Shown: positions 1 to 11,335 of the stretch, piece by piece
Numbering within the stretch: position 1 is the first letter of the stretch
How the letters are laid out: each line of letters opens with the position of its first letter
Assembly: GCA_008107755.1 (NCBI GenBank)
Contig: VIRH01000088.1
Span: 1 to 64,000, forward strand
Reading direction: 5' to 3'
Source of the DNA: Rhodobacterales bacterium
GTDB taxonomy: Bacteria > Pseudomonadota > Alphaproteobacteria > Rhizobiales > Stappiaceae
Length of the DNA stretch: 64,000 bases
The notes under the pieces: model-generated
What the model saw: the letters and a program-made list of their open reading frames with translations, nothing else
Database searches by the model: none
What the model was told of the DNA's origin: nothing
Position numbers and translations under genes: made by a program

Positions 1-535
1 CGCTGTCTCGAAGGGTGGGAAGCTTGCTCCAGCGGGTGTCGCCCACCCTTCGAGACGGACCTGACGGTCCTCCTCAGGATGAGGGCGTAAATCGTCGGGG
101 ACGCTGCAGAGCCGTGCCATTGGCCGAGAGAGAAGGGCAGAGCCATAACTTGCAAGGCTTCTTGCAACTCCGAAGCCGGGCCAACCAAGTGACGGCCTCA
201 TCCTGAGGAAGCGCCCAAGCGCTGTCTCGAAGGATGGGAAGCTTGTTCCAGTGCCTGTCGCCCATCCTTCGAGACGGACCTTGCGGTCCTCCTCAGGATG
301 AGGTCGAAATGATTGGAGACGCTGCAGAGCCGTGCCATTGGCCGAGAGAGAAGGGCAGAGCCATAACTTGCAAGGCTTCTTGCAACTCCGAAGCCGGGCC
401 AACCAAGCGACGGCCTCATCCTGAGGAAGCGCGCGAGCGCTGTCTCGAAGGATGGGAAGCTTGCTCCGCCGGTTGATACCCATTCTACCAGACGGACCTT
501 GCGGTCCTCCTCAGGATGAGGTCGAAATGATCGGG
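1..535. repeat. Tandem ~219-bp repeat block with long palindromes
   Basis: A unit beginning CGCTGTCTCGAAGG starts at 1, at 220 and at 438, giving periods of 219 and 218. There are two full copies and a partial third. Each unit has a spacer of about 110 bp (85-195 and 304-413, nearly identical) and an imperfect palindrome (196-303 and 414-521; the first is cut by the window edge and ends at 84). The outer arms read CCTCATCCTGAGGA and, on return, TCCTCAGGATGAGG. Inside each arm is a smaller hairpin, GCGC-loop-GCGC on the left and GGACC-GCAA-GGTCC on the right, so a folded copy would be cruciform-like. Short ATG-started frames in the block look like shadows of the repeat. This resembles the dispersed palindromic repeats common in Rhizobiales. 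Confidence 0.85.
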
Positions 536-641
536 AACGCGGCCATCTGCGAAGGGACCGTGTTACGAAACGAGGGACTGGGACTGCGCATGAGATCCAA
601 CGGCTCAGGCGCATCCAAACGGAAAACCAACGGGCGAAGAC

Positions 642-1247
642 ATGTACAAGATCATTGGAACGCCGCAGAGCCGCGCCATGCGGGTTATCTGGACGCTGGA
701 AGAACTGGGGGAGCCTTACGAGCTGGATCCCGCTGCGCCGCGCTCCGACACGGTCGCGGCGTTGAATGGCACCGGCAAGGTGCCGGTGCTGATTGACGGT
801 GACGCGGTTCTGACCGAGTCTATCGCCATCTGCGCCTATCTTGCGGACAAGCACGGCAAACTGACCTTTCCCGCCGGAACCGTCGAACGGGCACGGCAGG
901 ACGGTTTCACGCAGTTCGGCGTCGATGTTCTGGAGGGCGCGCTCTGGACCTCGGCGAAGAATTCCTTCATCCATCCGGAAGACGTGCGCGTGCCCGCCAT
1001 CAAAGCTGTCTGCCGGCTTGAGTTCGCCGACGGCCTTGCCACGCTGGAGCAGCGGCTTGGCGACGGGCCCTACGCGATGGGCGATACCTTTACCGTTGCC
1101 GATATCCTCCTTGGAAGCTGCCTTGGCTGGGCAAGCACCGCGAAGTTCGATTTGCCAGCGGACGGGCCGATCAGCGACTATTTCAAACGCCTGAAGGAGC
1201 GCCCGGCGTTCCTGGCGACGATGGCGAAAGTTTCGGAGACAGCATGA
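642..1247 (+). CDS. Glutathione S-transferase family protein
   Basis: A 201-residue protein with the cytosolic GST layout: an N-terminal thioredoxin-like fold (about residues 1-75) with SRAMRV near residue 10, the cis-proline segment GTGKVPVLI, the [13 protein letters not shown] helix, then an all-helical C-terminal domain containing the conserved FTVADILLG segment. GSTs conjugate or transfer glutathione to electrophiles in the cytoplasm; the substrate here is unknown. Its stop codon overlaps the ureE start as ATGA, so the two are translationally coupled and GST is probably part of the urease accessory operon. Upstream lies the palindromic repeat block, so the distance to any ureC gene outside the window cannot be seen. 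Confidence 0.88.
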   Translation: MYKIIGTPQSRAMRVIWTLEELGEPYELDPAAPRSDTVAALNGTGKVPVLIDGDAVLTESIAICAYLADKHGKLTFPAGTVERARQDGFTQFGVDVLEGALWTSAKNSFIHPEDVRVPAIKAVCRLEFADGLATLEQRLGDGPYAMGDTFTVADILLGSCLGWASTAKFDLPADGPISDYFKRLKERPAFLATMAKVSETA

Positions 1248-1789
1248 TCCGCGTTGAGAAGATCCTTGCCGCCGGCGACTGGTCCGGACCGCCGGCTGGC
1301 CGCATCACGCTCGACCGGGAGGATCGACACCGGCGGCGCGCCGTTCTGACCGCGGAAAACGGTCTGTCATTCCTTCTGGACGAGGCATCCGCCGTCTTCC
1401 TTCACCACGGCGACGGGCTCGAACTCGAGGATGGCCGCATCGTCGAGGTTCTGGCCGAACCGGAGGACCTCGTGGAGATCTCGGCGGACAATGCAGCCCA
1501 TCTCGTGAAGATCGCCTGGCATCTCGGCAACCGTCATCTGCCGACGCAGTTGATGGGCGGCACGCTGCGCATCCGGCGCGACCATGTAATCGAGGACATG
1601 GTCCACCGCCTCGGCGGTCGCCTGTCTCCGCTCAGCGCCCCGTTCGACCCAGAAGGCGGCGCCTACGGCCATGGCCAGACCCACGGCCATGATCACAGCC
1701 ACGACAACGGTCATGCGCACGGCCACTCCCACGGTGGGCACGACCATCATCATCATCACGCTGGTGACCACGGGCATTCCCATGACTGA
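1244..1789 (+). CDS. ureE: Urease accessory protein UreE
   Basis: UreE is the nickel metallochaperone that delivers Ni(II) to the UreD-UreF-UreG complex during urease maturation. The 181-residue protein has the UreE N-terminal domain (about 1-75) and C-terminal metal-binding domain with [10 protein letters not shown] and [12 protein letters not shown]. It ends in a histidine-rich tail (about residues 141-180) with many HGH/HDH motifs and a run of five histidines, as in the Klebsiella-type His-rich UreE proteins. The start overlaps the GST stop (ATGA) and the end overlaps ureF by 8 bp, so the cluster is tightly coupled. The His-rich tail is expected to store several nickel ions; the number is not derivable from sequence. 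Confidence 0.96.
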   Translation: MIRVEKILAAGDWSGPPAGRITLDREDRHRRRAVLTAENGLSFLLDEASAVFLHHGDGLELEDGRIVEVLAEPEDLVEISADNAAHLVKIAWHLGNRHLPTQLMGGTLRIRRDHVIEDMVHRLGGRLSPLSAPFDPEGGAYGHGQTHGHDHSHDNGHAHGHSHGGHDHHHHHAGDHGHSHD

Positions 1790-2495
1790 CGGCATGACGC
1801 TGTCTGCGCTGTACCGGCTCATGGCGTTCCTCTCACCCGCTTTTCCGATCGGCGCCTTCACCTACAGCCATGGGCTGGAGCAGGTGATAGAGACCGGCGC
1901 CGTCAAGAATGCAACGGAGCTGGAGGCCTGGCTGAAGGATATCCTCAGCTACGGCTCGGGCCGCAGCGATGCGATCCTTCTGAAGGAAACCTACCGCGCA
2001 GCCATGACAGCGGATGCTGGCGGGATTTCGGATCTCCGGGACCTGGGGCTTGCGCTGCAGCCGTCAAAGGAACGTCATCTGGAGACGAGCGCGCAGGGGA
2101 CTGCCTTCATGGGCGCCGTGCACAAGAGCTGGATGCCGGACGCGAACTCCCTGTCCGCCGACCTGTTCCGCGCCGATCAATGGCAGGACGGTGCTCCATG
2201 GCCCTATCCGGTCGCCGTCGGGTTTGCCTGCGCGGCCCACGCAATTCCGGAAGAGCCCGCCCTGACCGGCTATCTTCATGCCGTTGCTGCCAATATCATC
2301 TCCGTTGCCGTGCGGGCCGTGCCGCTTGGCCAGAGCGACGGCCAGAAGGTTCTGGCCCGCCTGGAACCAGTCATATTCGACATTGCCGGAAAGGCGCGTT
2401 CGGCCGGGCTCGATGACCTCGGCACGTCCGTCTTTCTCGCAGACATCGCCTCCATGGCGCATGAAACACAATATTCGAGGCTATTTCGCTCATGA
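1782..2495 (+). CDS. ureF: Urease accessory protein UreF
   Basis: UreF is the GTPase-regulating bridge between UreD-bound apo-urease and UreG. The sequence shows the all-helical UreF signature [22 protein letters not shown] near the N terminus, and the family's conserved [13 protein letters not shown] and [19 protein letters not shown] segments. The open frame extends back to 1671, but that part only shadows the His-tail of ureE. The ATG at 1782 ([10 protein letters not shown]) overlaps ureE by 8 bp and gives 237 residues, close to family length; the ATG at 1794 is also possible. The 3' end overlaps ureG as ATGA. Confidence 0.94.
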   Translation: MTDGMTLSALYRLMAFLSPAFPIGAFTYSHGLEQVIETGAVKNATELEAWLKDILSYGSGRSDAILLKETYRAAMTADAGGISDLRDLGLALQPSKERHLETSAQGTAFMGAVHKSWMPDANSLSADLFRADQWQDGAPWPYPVAVGFACAAHAIPEEPALTGYLHAVAANIISVAVRAVPLGQSDGQKVLARLEPVIFDIAGKARSAGLDDLGTSVFLADIASMAHETQYSRLFRS

Positions 2496-3109
2496 GTTCC
2501 AAGAACGGCCCGCTTCGCGTCGGCATCGGTGGCCCGGTCGGCTCCGGCAAGACCACGCTCACCGACAAGCTCTGCAAGGCAATGCGCGACACCTACTCGC
2601 TGGCGGTCATCACCAACGACATCTACACCAGCGAGGACGCCGAGGCGCTGATGCGCAGTCAGGCGCTCACCAGCGACCGCATCCGCGGCGTGGAAACCGG
2701 CGGCTGCCCGCACACGGCGATCCGCGAGGACGCCTCGATCAACCTTGCCGCCGTCCACGACCTGACGACCGCCATTCCGGACCTCGACCTGATCCTGATC
2801 GAATCCGGCGGCGACAACCTTGCCGCCACCTTCTCGCCGGAACTGGCGGATCTGACGATCTACGTCATCGACGTTGCCGCCGGTGAGGAAATCCCGCGAA
2901 AGGGCGGGCCCGGAATTACCCGCTCGGACCTGCTCGTCATTAACAAGACGGACCTTGCGCCCTATGTCGGCGCCAATCTGGACGTGATGGACCGGGACGC
3001 GACGAAGATGCGCAAGGGGCGTCCCTTCGTCTTCGCCAACATGCGCGCCGGCGACGGCGTCGAGCAGGTGGTGACGTTCATCGTGGAAAAGGGCGGTCTG
3101 AACGCCTGA
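2492..3109 (+). CDS. ureG: Urease accessory GTPase UreG
   Basis: UreG is the SIMIBI-class GTPase that drives nickel insertion into urease. The 205-residue protein carries the P-loop [15 protein letters not shown] near residue 12, the nickel-binding region around [10 protein letters not shown] (Cys-Pro-His), the ESGGDN motif and the G4 guanine-specificity motif NKTDL. It overlaps ureF by 4 bp, so ureE-ureF-ureG are one transcript. No urease structural genes lie downstream; ureD and ureABC would be expected to the left of the window or elsewhere. Confidence 0.97.
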   Translation: MSSKNGPLRVGIGGPVGSGKTTLTDKLCKAMRDTYSLAVITNDIYTSEDAEALMRSQALTSDRIRGVETGGCPHTAIREDASINLAAVHDLTTAIPDLDLILIESGGDNLAATFSPELADLTIYVIDVAAGEEIPRKGGPGITRSDLLVINKTDLAPYVGANLDVMDRDATKMRKGRPFVFANMRAGDGVEQVVTFIVEKGGLNA

Positions 3110-3482
3110 CCACTTGAACGTCTGATCGGCAGATCTGCCCCATCGCCGTTGCGACCATGGAACGTGAATGGATGAGCCATTGCGTCTGGGATCGGAAGAG
3201 CTTCTGCACCGGTGTGCGGCAAGGCACCACGCTCGGCCTCCTTTGAATTTGGCGCCGAGCGTTGTTATGTCAGGTGCACGGGTCGCCTTCAGCGGCCTTC
3301 ATCTAGCCTAAGTGCTTACGTATTAGAACGAATTAGACCAAGGACTCGGCGACTAAAGGACTAAGGTTTGGTTCTGGACGCGTCATCGGCCCATACGCAT
3401 AATGACCACCGGCAAAAATTGGGCCGGCGGCAGGCAAGCGTAGGTGCCACGAGCCCGAAGTGTGGTTTCTGGGAGGTTTCAC
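3110..3482. other. Intergenic region ureG-acs with a hairpin
   Basis: The 373 bp between ureG and acs contains no convincing gene. A 9-bp stem, ACGCTCGGC (3229-3237) and GCCGAGCGT (3254-3262), followed by GTTGTTATG could terminate the urease transcript, though the U-tract is poor. The rest should hold the acs promoter, which I cannot place precisely. Confidence 0.4.
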
Positions 3483-5420
<1,938 letters not shown>

Positions 5421-5453
5421 CGTAGACCCGGACTTCACCGTATTCCAGACACG

Positions 5454-5483
5454 AAAGCCCGCCGATCCGGCGGGCTTTTTCCA
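5454..5483 (+). terminator. Rho-independent terminator after acs
   Basis: An 11-bp stem (5454-5464 pairing with 5468-5478, core GCCCGCCG/CGGCGGGC) with a three-base loop is followed by a T-run. It lies 34 bp after the acs stop and also separates acs from the convergent TadG-like gene. Confidence 0.8.
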
Positions 5484-5517
5484 TTCTGAGTGGTGTTTTT
5501 CCTGAAAGCGGGTCCAA

Positions 5518-6936
5518 TCAGCGGGACAGATAGATCTGCTGAATCTTCTTGGCGATGTTGCTGAAGGCGTTGATCAGCGCGCTGGACGAAGTTGCCTGGT
5601 AGTATTTGTCAGGGCTGGCGCAGGCCTGCATGTTCCTTGCGCCCGTGGAATTGTTGTTCGAGCCGAAATAGACCCCGAAGATCTGGATACCCGAGGCCTT
5701 CATCGCCGCGCACAGGGCACGGGACGATTTGGAGGACTCGCCGTTGAAGCCGCTGTCACCGCGTTCCCGCCAATCGTAAACGTCACGCGTCTCGCAGACT
5801 CTCTCGTACTGCCAGCCCACCCACCTATATGTGCAGACTTCCTCTGTCTCAATGAAATCGTAATGCGTGTTGTTGTCGCCGTCGGTCATGATGACGGCAA
5901 ATTTCAGAACGTCCTCATTATCATAGCTTTCCGCGCGGCCGCTTGATGGCCAGACATCGTCATAGTTCGGTGACAGGCTGTTCCAGCCCCAGGTGATGCC
6001 CGTCTGACCTGCGGTGTTGCCGCCGTCGTCGAGATCCCTGATCGCTCTCAGCAGATCATTGCGTTTCGCAGTCAGCGGCAGCATCTCGGAATCCGCCGGA
6101 CATCTCGAGGTGCCGCCGCCGTAGAAGGTGCCTTTCGGCGGTATCCCGTTCGTCTCGTAATAATCGAAGGAATCGTCGGTGAACTTGACTTCATAGGTCT
6201 TGCTGCCGTCATCATAGTCCTGACGCTCGGTCACACACTTGCCGCTGACGCCATGATGATAGCCGCCGCCCTTCACCTTCTCGGCATAGGGACCGAGATT
6301 GACGCCCTGGCTGTAGGGGATAAGGGAAATGCGCACCTTGCTATCGTCTTCGGCAGTCCCATCGGGGATCAGGATATCCACGAGCCCCCCGGACGCAGCT
6401 TTCAGGGTCTCCATGTCGCTCCTCATCGACCCGGTCACGTCGACGACGAGCGCAAGCTCGACATCGAAACGGGAATAGGTGACCTGGGAGCTTGCGCCGA
6501 ACGCAAAGGTCTCGGGTCCCGCGAGGGCGTGCATATAGCCGCCGATATCGACGAAATAGTTGGGAAGGAACGCTGAGGAGGAAACCGTGACGATACCTTC
6601 GTCGCTGTTGACCGTGAATTCGATGTTTTCAATGGCCGCATCGGCGAAGTCCGCATCGCCGAGATTGGTTTCGAAGGAATCCGTGAGCCGTTCCTTGATC
6701 TGGTCGTCCGACAGCACTGTGGTCGAGAGTTCCGAAGCGACGGAGAGCGCCGCGGCATCAATGGCGTAAGAAAGTTTCTCGCGAGCATTGACCATTCGCG
6801 AGATATCGATCGCCGCGCCGGCAAGGATAATGATGAGAAGAACCATGATCGCGAAGAGCGGCAAAACGGAGCCGCTGCGATCGGCAAACAGGCTGCAGGC
6901 CCTTGGCTGCTGAATAAAAGGCGGAACTCTGCGCAT
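5518..6936 (-). CDS. TadG-like pilus assembly protein with VWA domain (copy 1)
   Basis: A 472-residue envelope protein. After a short basic N terminus with the TadE/TadG-type sequence DRSGSVLPLFAI comes one membrane helix (about residues 23-42), then the AREKLSYAIDAAALS segment typical of TadE/TadG. From about residue 157 a von Willebrand A domain follows with the metal-site motif DVTGSM (166-171) and a later MTDGDNN. It ends in IQQIYLSR. TadG-family proteins sit in the inner membrane and periplasm and help Flp/Tad pilus assembly or adhesion. The downstream neighbour on the same strand is acs (opposite orientation); the upstream neighbour is its paralogue at 7121-8527. No other tad genes are in the window. 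The start has CGAGG nearby as ribosome-binding site. Confidence 0.85.
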   Translation of the reverse strand: MRRVPPFIQQPRACSLFADRSGSVLPLFAIMVLLIIILAGAAIDISRMVNAREKLSYAIDAAALSVASELSTTVLSDDQIKERLTDSFETNLGDADFADAAIENIEFTVNSDEGIVTVSSSAFLPNYFVDIGGYMHALAGPETFAFGASSQVTYSRFDVELALVVDVTGSMRSDMETLKAASGGLVDILIPDGTAEDDSKVRISLIPYSQGVNLGPYAEKVKGGGYHHGVSGKCVTERQDYDDGSKTYEVKFTDDSFDYYETNGIPPKGTFYGGGTSRCPADSEMLPLTAKRNDLLRAIRDLDDGGNTAGQTGITWGWNSLSPNYDDVWPSSGRAESYDNEDVLKFAVIMTDGDNNTHYDFIETEEVCTYRWVGWQYERVCETRDVYDWRERGDSGFNGESSKSSRALCAAMKASGIQIFGVYFGSNNNSTGARNMQACASPDKYYQATSSSALINAFSNIAKKIQQIYLSR

Positions 6937-7120
6937 CGCTGCCTCGTAAGGTTCCGAGACAGTTACTTGATAAAAGTACCTAAACTCTTAATTGCAATTC
7001 CCGGAAAGGATTGCGAATTGTTCCGGCCTTCCTCCCGCTCAGCACCACCCGCCGGAGGCAGGATCTGATTGTCAGGTCCAGGTGCCTGAAGAGCGCCGAG
7101 ACCCGCAGCGTCCGGCGCGC

Positions 7121-8527
7121 CTACTTCGACATGTAGATCTGCTGGATCTTGCGCGCGATGTTGGCAAACGCATTGATCAGGCCGCTCGACGAAGACGCCT
7201 TGTAGTAGTTTCCCTCGCTCGAGCAGGACTTCATGTTTCTTGCGCCGGTGGACGTGTCACTCGAGCCGAAATAGACACCGAAAATCTCGATCCCGGCGTC
7301 CTTCATGGCTGCGCAAAGTGCACGCTGCCGCGTGGAGGAAGTGTTATCGTAATATTCGCTTTCGCCGTACTCAAACCACTGGTTCACATCAACCATTTCG
7401 CATTCATATCTCCACCGGCCGCGACGGTAGGTCCATGAGCAACTTTCTCGCTGCTCCACGAAGTCATAATATCTGTTGTTGTCGCCATCCGTCATGATGA
7501 TCGCGAATTTCAGCGTCTCGTCGTCGTCGTAAGGCGCACCCACACTTCCTGAGGGCCATACGTCCAGATAGTTCGGCGAGAGGCTGTACCATCCCCAGGC
7601 CACACCGGTCTGGCCGGCGGTGCCACCGGTGGCTGTCAGCGCGGTAATTGCCGGGATCAGGATGTCCCGGTTGTCTGTCAGAGGGACCATTGCGGACGTC
7701 GAAGAACATCGCGAGCTGCCGCCGCCGAAAAAGGTAGGCAGGGGAGGAGGGTCCGAGTCCTCGTAATAATCGAAGGGCGCGTCCGTGAACTGAACACTGT
7801 AGTCTTCGTAGTTCTGGCGTTCCGTGACGCAGGTACCGGAGACCGGATAGTGATTGCCACCCTTCACCTTGTTGGCAAAGAGGCCGAGGTTGACGCCCTG
7901 GCTGTAGGGGACCAGCGAAATACGAACCTTTGCATCCTCCGGCTCCTCATCGGCTGGCAGCAGAATGTTCACGACTTCTTTCGAAGCCCTGCGCAGGGTT
8001 TCCATATCGCCTGACATCGATCCGGTGACGTCGACGACGAGGGCCAGTTCGACATCGAACTTGGAGTAGGAAACCTGGGCATTTGCGCCGAAGGCAAGAA
8101 ACTGGGGCCCGAAGTGGTCCCTGGTGTATCCACCCAGGTCGATAAAGTAGCTTCTCAGGGACGCTGACGAAGAGACCGCGACCGTTCCGGCATCGGAATC
8201 GACGGCAAATTCCAGATTGTCGAGCGCGGCTTCAATGAATTCTGCACCATCCAGGTTGGCAGTGATGGACTCTTTCAGCGCCTGTTCGATCTCGTCATCG
8301 GTCATGACCGTTGTGGAGAGCGTGGCGGCAACGGAGAGGGATGCGGCATCGATGGCGTAGGAGAGTTTCTCACGCGCATTCACCGAGCGCGATATATCGA
8401 CCGCCGCGCCGAAGATCACAATCATCAGGATCACCATGATTGCGAAGATCGGAAGCACCGATCCGCGCTGATCCGCGCGAAATCGTTCGGCGCTCTCCTG
8501 CAATCCGGCAACGAAATTCTTTGTCAT
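7121..8527 (-). CDS. TadG-like pilus assembly protein with VWA domain (copy 2)
   Basis: A 468-residue paralogue of the adjacent 5518-6936 product, colinear over its whole length: DQRGSVLPIFAIMVILMIVIFGAAVDISRSVNAREKLSYAIDAA at the N terminus includes the membrane helix, then a VWA domain with DVTGSMSGDM and MTDGDNN, ending IQQIYMSK. GGCGAGGCGAAA precedes the ATG. About 180 bp separates the two genes, so they may be co-transcribed. The cysteine-containing inserts differ between copies (for example around the residues after RESCSW), suggesting divergence after duplication. The role in Flp/Tad pili or surface adhesion is inferred from the family. Confidence 0.85.
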   Translation of the reverse strand: MTKNFVAGLQESAERFRADQRGSVLPIFAIMVILMIVIFGAAVDISRSVNAREKLSYAIDAASLSVAATLSTTVMTDDEIEQALKESITANLDGAEFIEAALDNLEFAVDSDAGTVAVSSSASLRSYFIDLGGYTRDHFGPQFLAFGANAQVSYSKFDVELALVVDVTGSMSGDMETLRRASKEVVNILLPADEEPEDAKVRISLVPYSQGVNLGLFANKVKGGNHYPVSGTCVTERQNYEDYSVQFTDAPFDYYEDSDPPPLPTFFGGGSSRCSSTSAMVPLTDNRDILIPAITALTATGGTAGQTGVAWGWYSLSPNYLDVWPSGSVGAPYDDDETLKFAIIMTDGDNNRYYDFVEQRESCSWTYRRGRWRYECEMVDVNQWFEYGESEYYDNTSSTRQRALCAAMKDAGIEIFGVYFGSSDTSTGARNMKSCSSEGNYYKASSSSGLINAFANIARKIQQIYMSK

Positions 8528-8975
8528 TTTCGCCTCGCCTTGTAACGCGAGGGTTAAATGAAAATGGTGCTGAATCCGTTAAAGCAATAGAATAATTGCG
8601 AAAGAACAAGAATAAATAGAGAATCTAATAAATACTACCAATGAGTGTTATCACATGTAAAAACTACGCAAAGATAAGCCGAATTAGCTCCTCTTCACGA
8701 TATACCTTTAGGGCATTGCAAAAAATATCGAGTCGCGGTTGCCTTGAATCGCTGGGCGATCAGTCAGGCAGGCTGAAGACAGTCATGACGGAAGGAACGC
8801 GGTCACCAGGACAAGGCTCTGTGAAGATTTGTCTTTTTGCGCCCCGCATGACGCATTGCAAAGAGATGGCAAACGGGATCGCAGACCGGGAATCCCGATC
8901 AAGGCGTCAGTGTCATCCGCCTGATGAAGACCTGAACGCCACACCAGCCTGATGTCGGCGCTTGAGAACTGCAGC
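8528..8975. other. Intergenic region, AT-rich, TadG-like promoter side
   Basis: This 448-bp gap lies upstream of the TadG-like pair and past the end of the HNH gene. The part from about 8560 to 8720 is visibly AT-rich and probably holds the minus-strand promoter. An open frame at 8641-8952 has no recognisable domain and poor codon character; I do not call it a gene. Confidence 0.4.
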
Positions 8976-9533
8976 TTACGGTTCGAGTTCCGTATCCCAG
9001 TAGAGAAAATCGAGCCAGCTGTCGTGAAGGTAGTTGGGCGGAAACCCGCGCCCGTTGTTATGCAGATCCTGGATCGTCGGCTGGAACGGCATGTGCATCG
9101 GCCACATGTTCAATTGGTCGCAGGACTTGTTGGATTTGCGCAAATTGCAGGGCGAGCATGCGGTGATCACGTTGTCCCATGTCGTCAGCCCGCCCCGGGA
9201 TCGGGGAACCAGGTGATCGAAGGTAAGCTCATCCTTGGAGCCGCAATACTGGCACTGAAATTTGTCGCGAAGAAAGACGTTGAAGCGGGTAAAGGCGGGG
9301 TATCGGCTGGGCTTCACAAAAGACTTGAGCGAAACCACGCTCGGTAATCGAAACTCGAAGCTCGGACTTCGTACCGCCGCATCGTATTCGGCCACGATGT
9401 TCACCCGGTCCAGAAACACTGCCTTGACCGTGTCCTGCCAGGACCACAAGGACAAGGGATAGTAACTCAACGGCCGATAATCCGCATTGAGCACCAACGC
9501 CGGATGCGCTCCCGGCGAAACCGCTATCGTCAC
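8976..9533 (-). CDS. HNH endonuclease family protein
   Basis: A 185-residue protein of the HNH nuclease family widespread in Alphaproteobacteria. The nuclease core shows a zinc-binding CQYC (94-97), the catalytic LTFDHLVPRSRGG (Asp106-His107), WDNVITAC with Asn121, and the second zinc pair CSPCN (126-130). The N-terminal PALVLNADYRPLSYYPLSLWSWQDTVKAVF segment is characteristic of this housekeeping-like subgroup. It is not next to restriction-modification or phage genes, so it is not evidently a defence or mobile nuclease. Its biological substrate is unknown. Confidence 0.9.
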   Translation of the reverse strand: MTIAVSPGAHPALVLNADYRPLSYYPLSLWSWQDTVKAVFLDRVNIVAEYDAAVRSPSFEFRLPSVVSLKSFVKPSRYPAFTRFNVFLRDKFQCQYCGSKDELTFDHLVPRSRGGLTTWDNVITACSPCNLRKSNKSCDQLNMWPMHMPFQPTIQDLHNNGRGFPPNYLHDSWLDFLYWDTELEP

Positions 9534-9922
9534 CTTCCGCTCCTCACGTTCGGAGCCCCCGGACCTTACGGATGCCGGAAGAAAGCCCCAACATTACAAG
9601 TCCGATCGGCGCGCGGACCGGCAGAAGACACATGCCGGCGGGCAGGCCAATCGCATAGGATCGTCCGTTGCCCGGTCAAACGGACAGCGGATCATGTCCT
9701 TTTGTGACAGGAGTATTGTAGTGCCGAGGTGACAGTCTTGTGAAGCCCGACAATTTCATTTCTCGGTCGAATTGTTGATAGCGCGATGACGGAGAGGATT
9801 TTTCGCTAAAACTATGACTCGTTTGCGCAAAACTGTCAGGCACCTTCCGGAAGGCCGGGATCGGCCCGCGCAACGAAAAAGGGCGCCTCACGGCGCCCTT
9901 CGAATTCGCGGTTCGGATCGAA
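9534..9922. other. Intergenic region HNH-leuC
   Basis: 389 bp between two minus-strand genes. It holds the leuC terminator (9877-9900) and presumably the HNH promoter. I see no supported gene; short frames here lack domains. Confidence 0.4.
9877..9900 (-). terminator. Terminator after leuC
   Basis: GGGCGCC (9881-9887) pairs with GGCGCCC (9892-9898) around a short loop. Read on the minus strand it ends in a run of five T, 25-45 bases after the leuC stop. Confidence 0.8.
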
Positions 9923-11335
9923 TCAGTTTGTCTTCCACTCGCGGATGTCAACGAAATGTCCGGCGATCGCAGCAGCTGCCGCCATGGCCGGCGAGACCAG
10001 ATGCGTCCGGCCCTTGTGACCCTGACGACCCTCGAAGTTGCGGTTGGAGGTCGACGCGCAGCGCTCGCCCGGCTTCAGCTTGTCGGCATTCATGGCAAGG
10101 CACATGGAGCAGCCCGGCTCACGCCATTCGAAGCCGGCTTCCTTGAAGATCTTGTCCAGACCTTCCTCTTCTGCCTGTTCCTTCACCAGACCGGAGCCCG
10201 GAACGACCATGGCGCTGACGCTTTCTGCGACCTTGCCGGTGCCGATGACGGCGGCGGCGGCACGCAGATCCTCGATACGGCCGTTGGTACAGGAGCCGAT
10301 GAACGCCCGGTCGATCTTGATATCCGTGATCTTCGTACCCGGTTCCAGGCCCATGTATTCCAGTGCACGCTTCTTGGAGGCGCGGCGGTTCTCGTCCTCG
10401 ATCTCCGCCGGATTCGGCACGGTGCCTTCGACCGAGATCACGTCTTCGGGAGAGGAGCCCCAGGAGACGATCGGCGGCAGATTTGCCGCGTCAAGTTCGA
10501 TGACCTTGTCGAAATGGGCCCCTTCGTCGGAATGAAGCGTCTTCCAGTAGGACACGGCCATATCCCAGGCTTCGCCCTTCGGTGCCTTCTTGCGGCCCTT
10601 GATGTATTCGAATGTGGTTTCATCCGGCGCGATCAGGCCCGCGCGGGCGCCCGCCTCGATCGACATGTTGCAGACCGTCATCCGGCCTTCCATAGACAGA
10701 GACTCGATCGCTTCGCCGGCGTATTCGATGACATAGCCCGTACCGCCGGCGGTTCCGATCTTGCCGATGATGGTCAGGATGATGTCCTTTGCCGTCACGC
10801 CCTCCGGGATCTTTCCGTTCACCTTGACCAGCATGTTCTTGGCTTTGGACTGGATCAGCGTCTGCGTGGCCAGAACGTGCTCGACTTCGGACGTCCCGAT
10901 GCCGTGGGCCAGCGAGCCGAAGGCGCCATGGGTGGAGGTGTGGCTGTCGCCGCAGACAATGGTCATGCCAGGCAGGGTGAAACCCTGTTCGGGACCGACG
11001 ATGTGTACGACGCCCTGGCGCAGGTCGAGTTCGGAATAGTACTCGATACCGAATTCAGCGGCGTTATTCGCCAGCGTATTGACCTGCAGCGCGGATTCAG
11101 GATCGTCGATGCCGCCGCTGCGGTCGGTCGTCGGAACGTTATGGTCGACGACGGCCAGCGTCTTTTCGGGCTGGCGCACCTGGCGTCCGTTCATGCGCAG
11201 GCCTTCGAAAGCCTGCGGCGAGGTGACTTCATGCACCAGGTGACGGTCGATGTAGAGCAGGCCGGTTCCGTCCGGCTGCATGTCGACCAGATGGTCGTCC
11301 CAGATTTTGTCGTAAAGCGTCCGTGCCTTGGCCAT
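9923..11335 (-). CDS. leuC: 3-isopropylmalate dehydratase large subunit
   Basis: LeuC with LeuD isomerises 2-isopropylmalate to 3-isopropylmalate in leucine biosynthesis, using a [4Fe-4S] cluster. The 470-residue protein is full length for the family. It shows [11 protein letters not shown], the [13 protein letters not shown] segment, the [14 protein letters not shown] cysteine region, and GCSMCLAMN carrying two further cluster cysteines, ending with [23 protein letters not shown] directly precedes the ATG. leuD is not adjacent within the window. A small 7-bp hairpin (11364-11370 with 11378-11384) sits in the leader; no leader peptide with leucine codons was recognised. Confidence 0.97.
   Translation of the reverse strand: MAKARTLYDKIWDDHLVDMQPDGTGLLYIDRHLVHEVTSPQAFEGLRMNGRQVRQPEKTLAVVDHNVPTTDRSGGIDDPESALQVNTLANNAAEFGIEYYSELDLRQGVVHIVGPEQGFTLPGMTIVCGDSHTSTHGAFGSLAHGIGTSEVEHVLATQTLIQSKAKNMLVKVNGKIPEGVTAKDIILTIIGKIGTAGGTGYVIEYAGEAIESLSMEGRMTVCNMSIEAGARAGLIAPDETTFEYIKGRKKAPKGEAWDMAVSYWKTLHSDEGAHFDKVIELDAANLPPIVSWGSSPEDVISVEGTVPNPAEIEDENRRASKKRALEYMGLEPGTKITDIKIDRAFIGSCTNGRIEDLRAAAAVIGTGKVAESVSAMVVPGSGLVKEQAEEEGLDKIFKEAGFEWREPGCSMCLAMNADKLKPGERCASTSNRNFEGRQGHKGRTHLVSPAMAAAAAIAGHFVDIREWKTN

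Noticed and set aside
15..796. Several 60-114 residue open frames and a long minus-strand frame across the left repeat block and GST
   Set aside because: They repeat with the 219-bp unit or are antisense to GST and have no protein-family features; they follow the palindromes rather than a coding pattern.
1671..1781. Extended N terminus for UreF
   Set aside because: This part is the out-of-frame shadow of the UreE His-rich tail; the family start fits 1782 or 1794.
8641..8952. 103-residue plus-strand frame in the TadG/HNH gap
   Set aside because: No domain, poor codon character and an AT-rich start region suggest noncoding promoter DNA.
8976..9533. HNH protein as a restriction or phage nuclease
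   Set aside because: No methyltransferase, phage or mobile genes adjoin it, and this subgroup is a common chromosomal gene in alphaproteobacteria.
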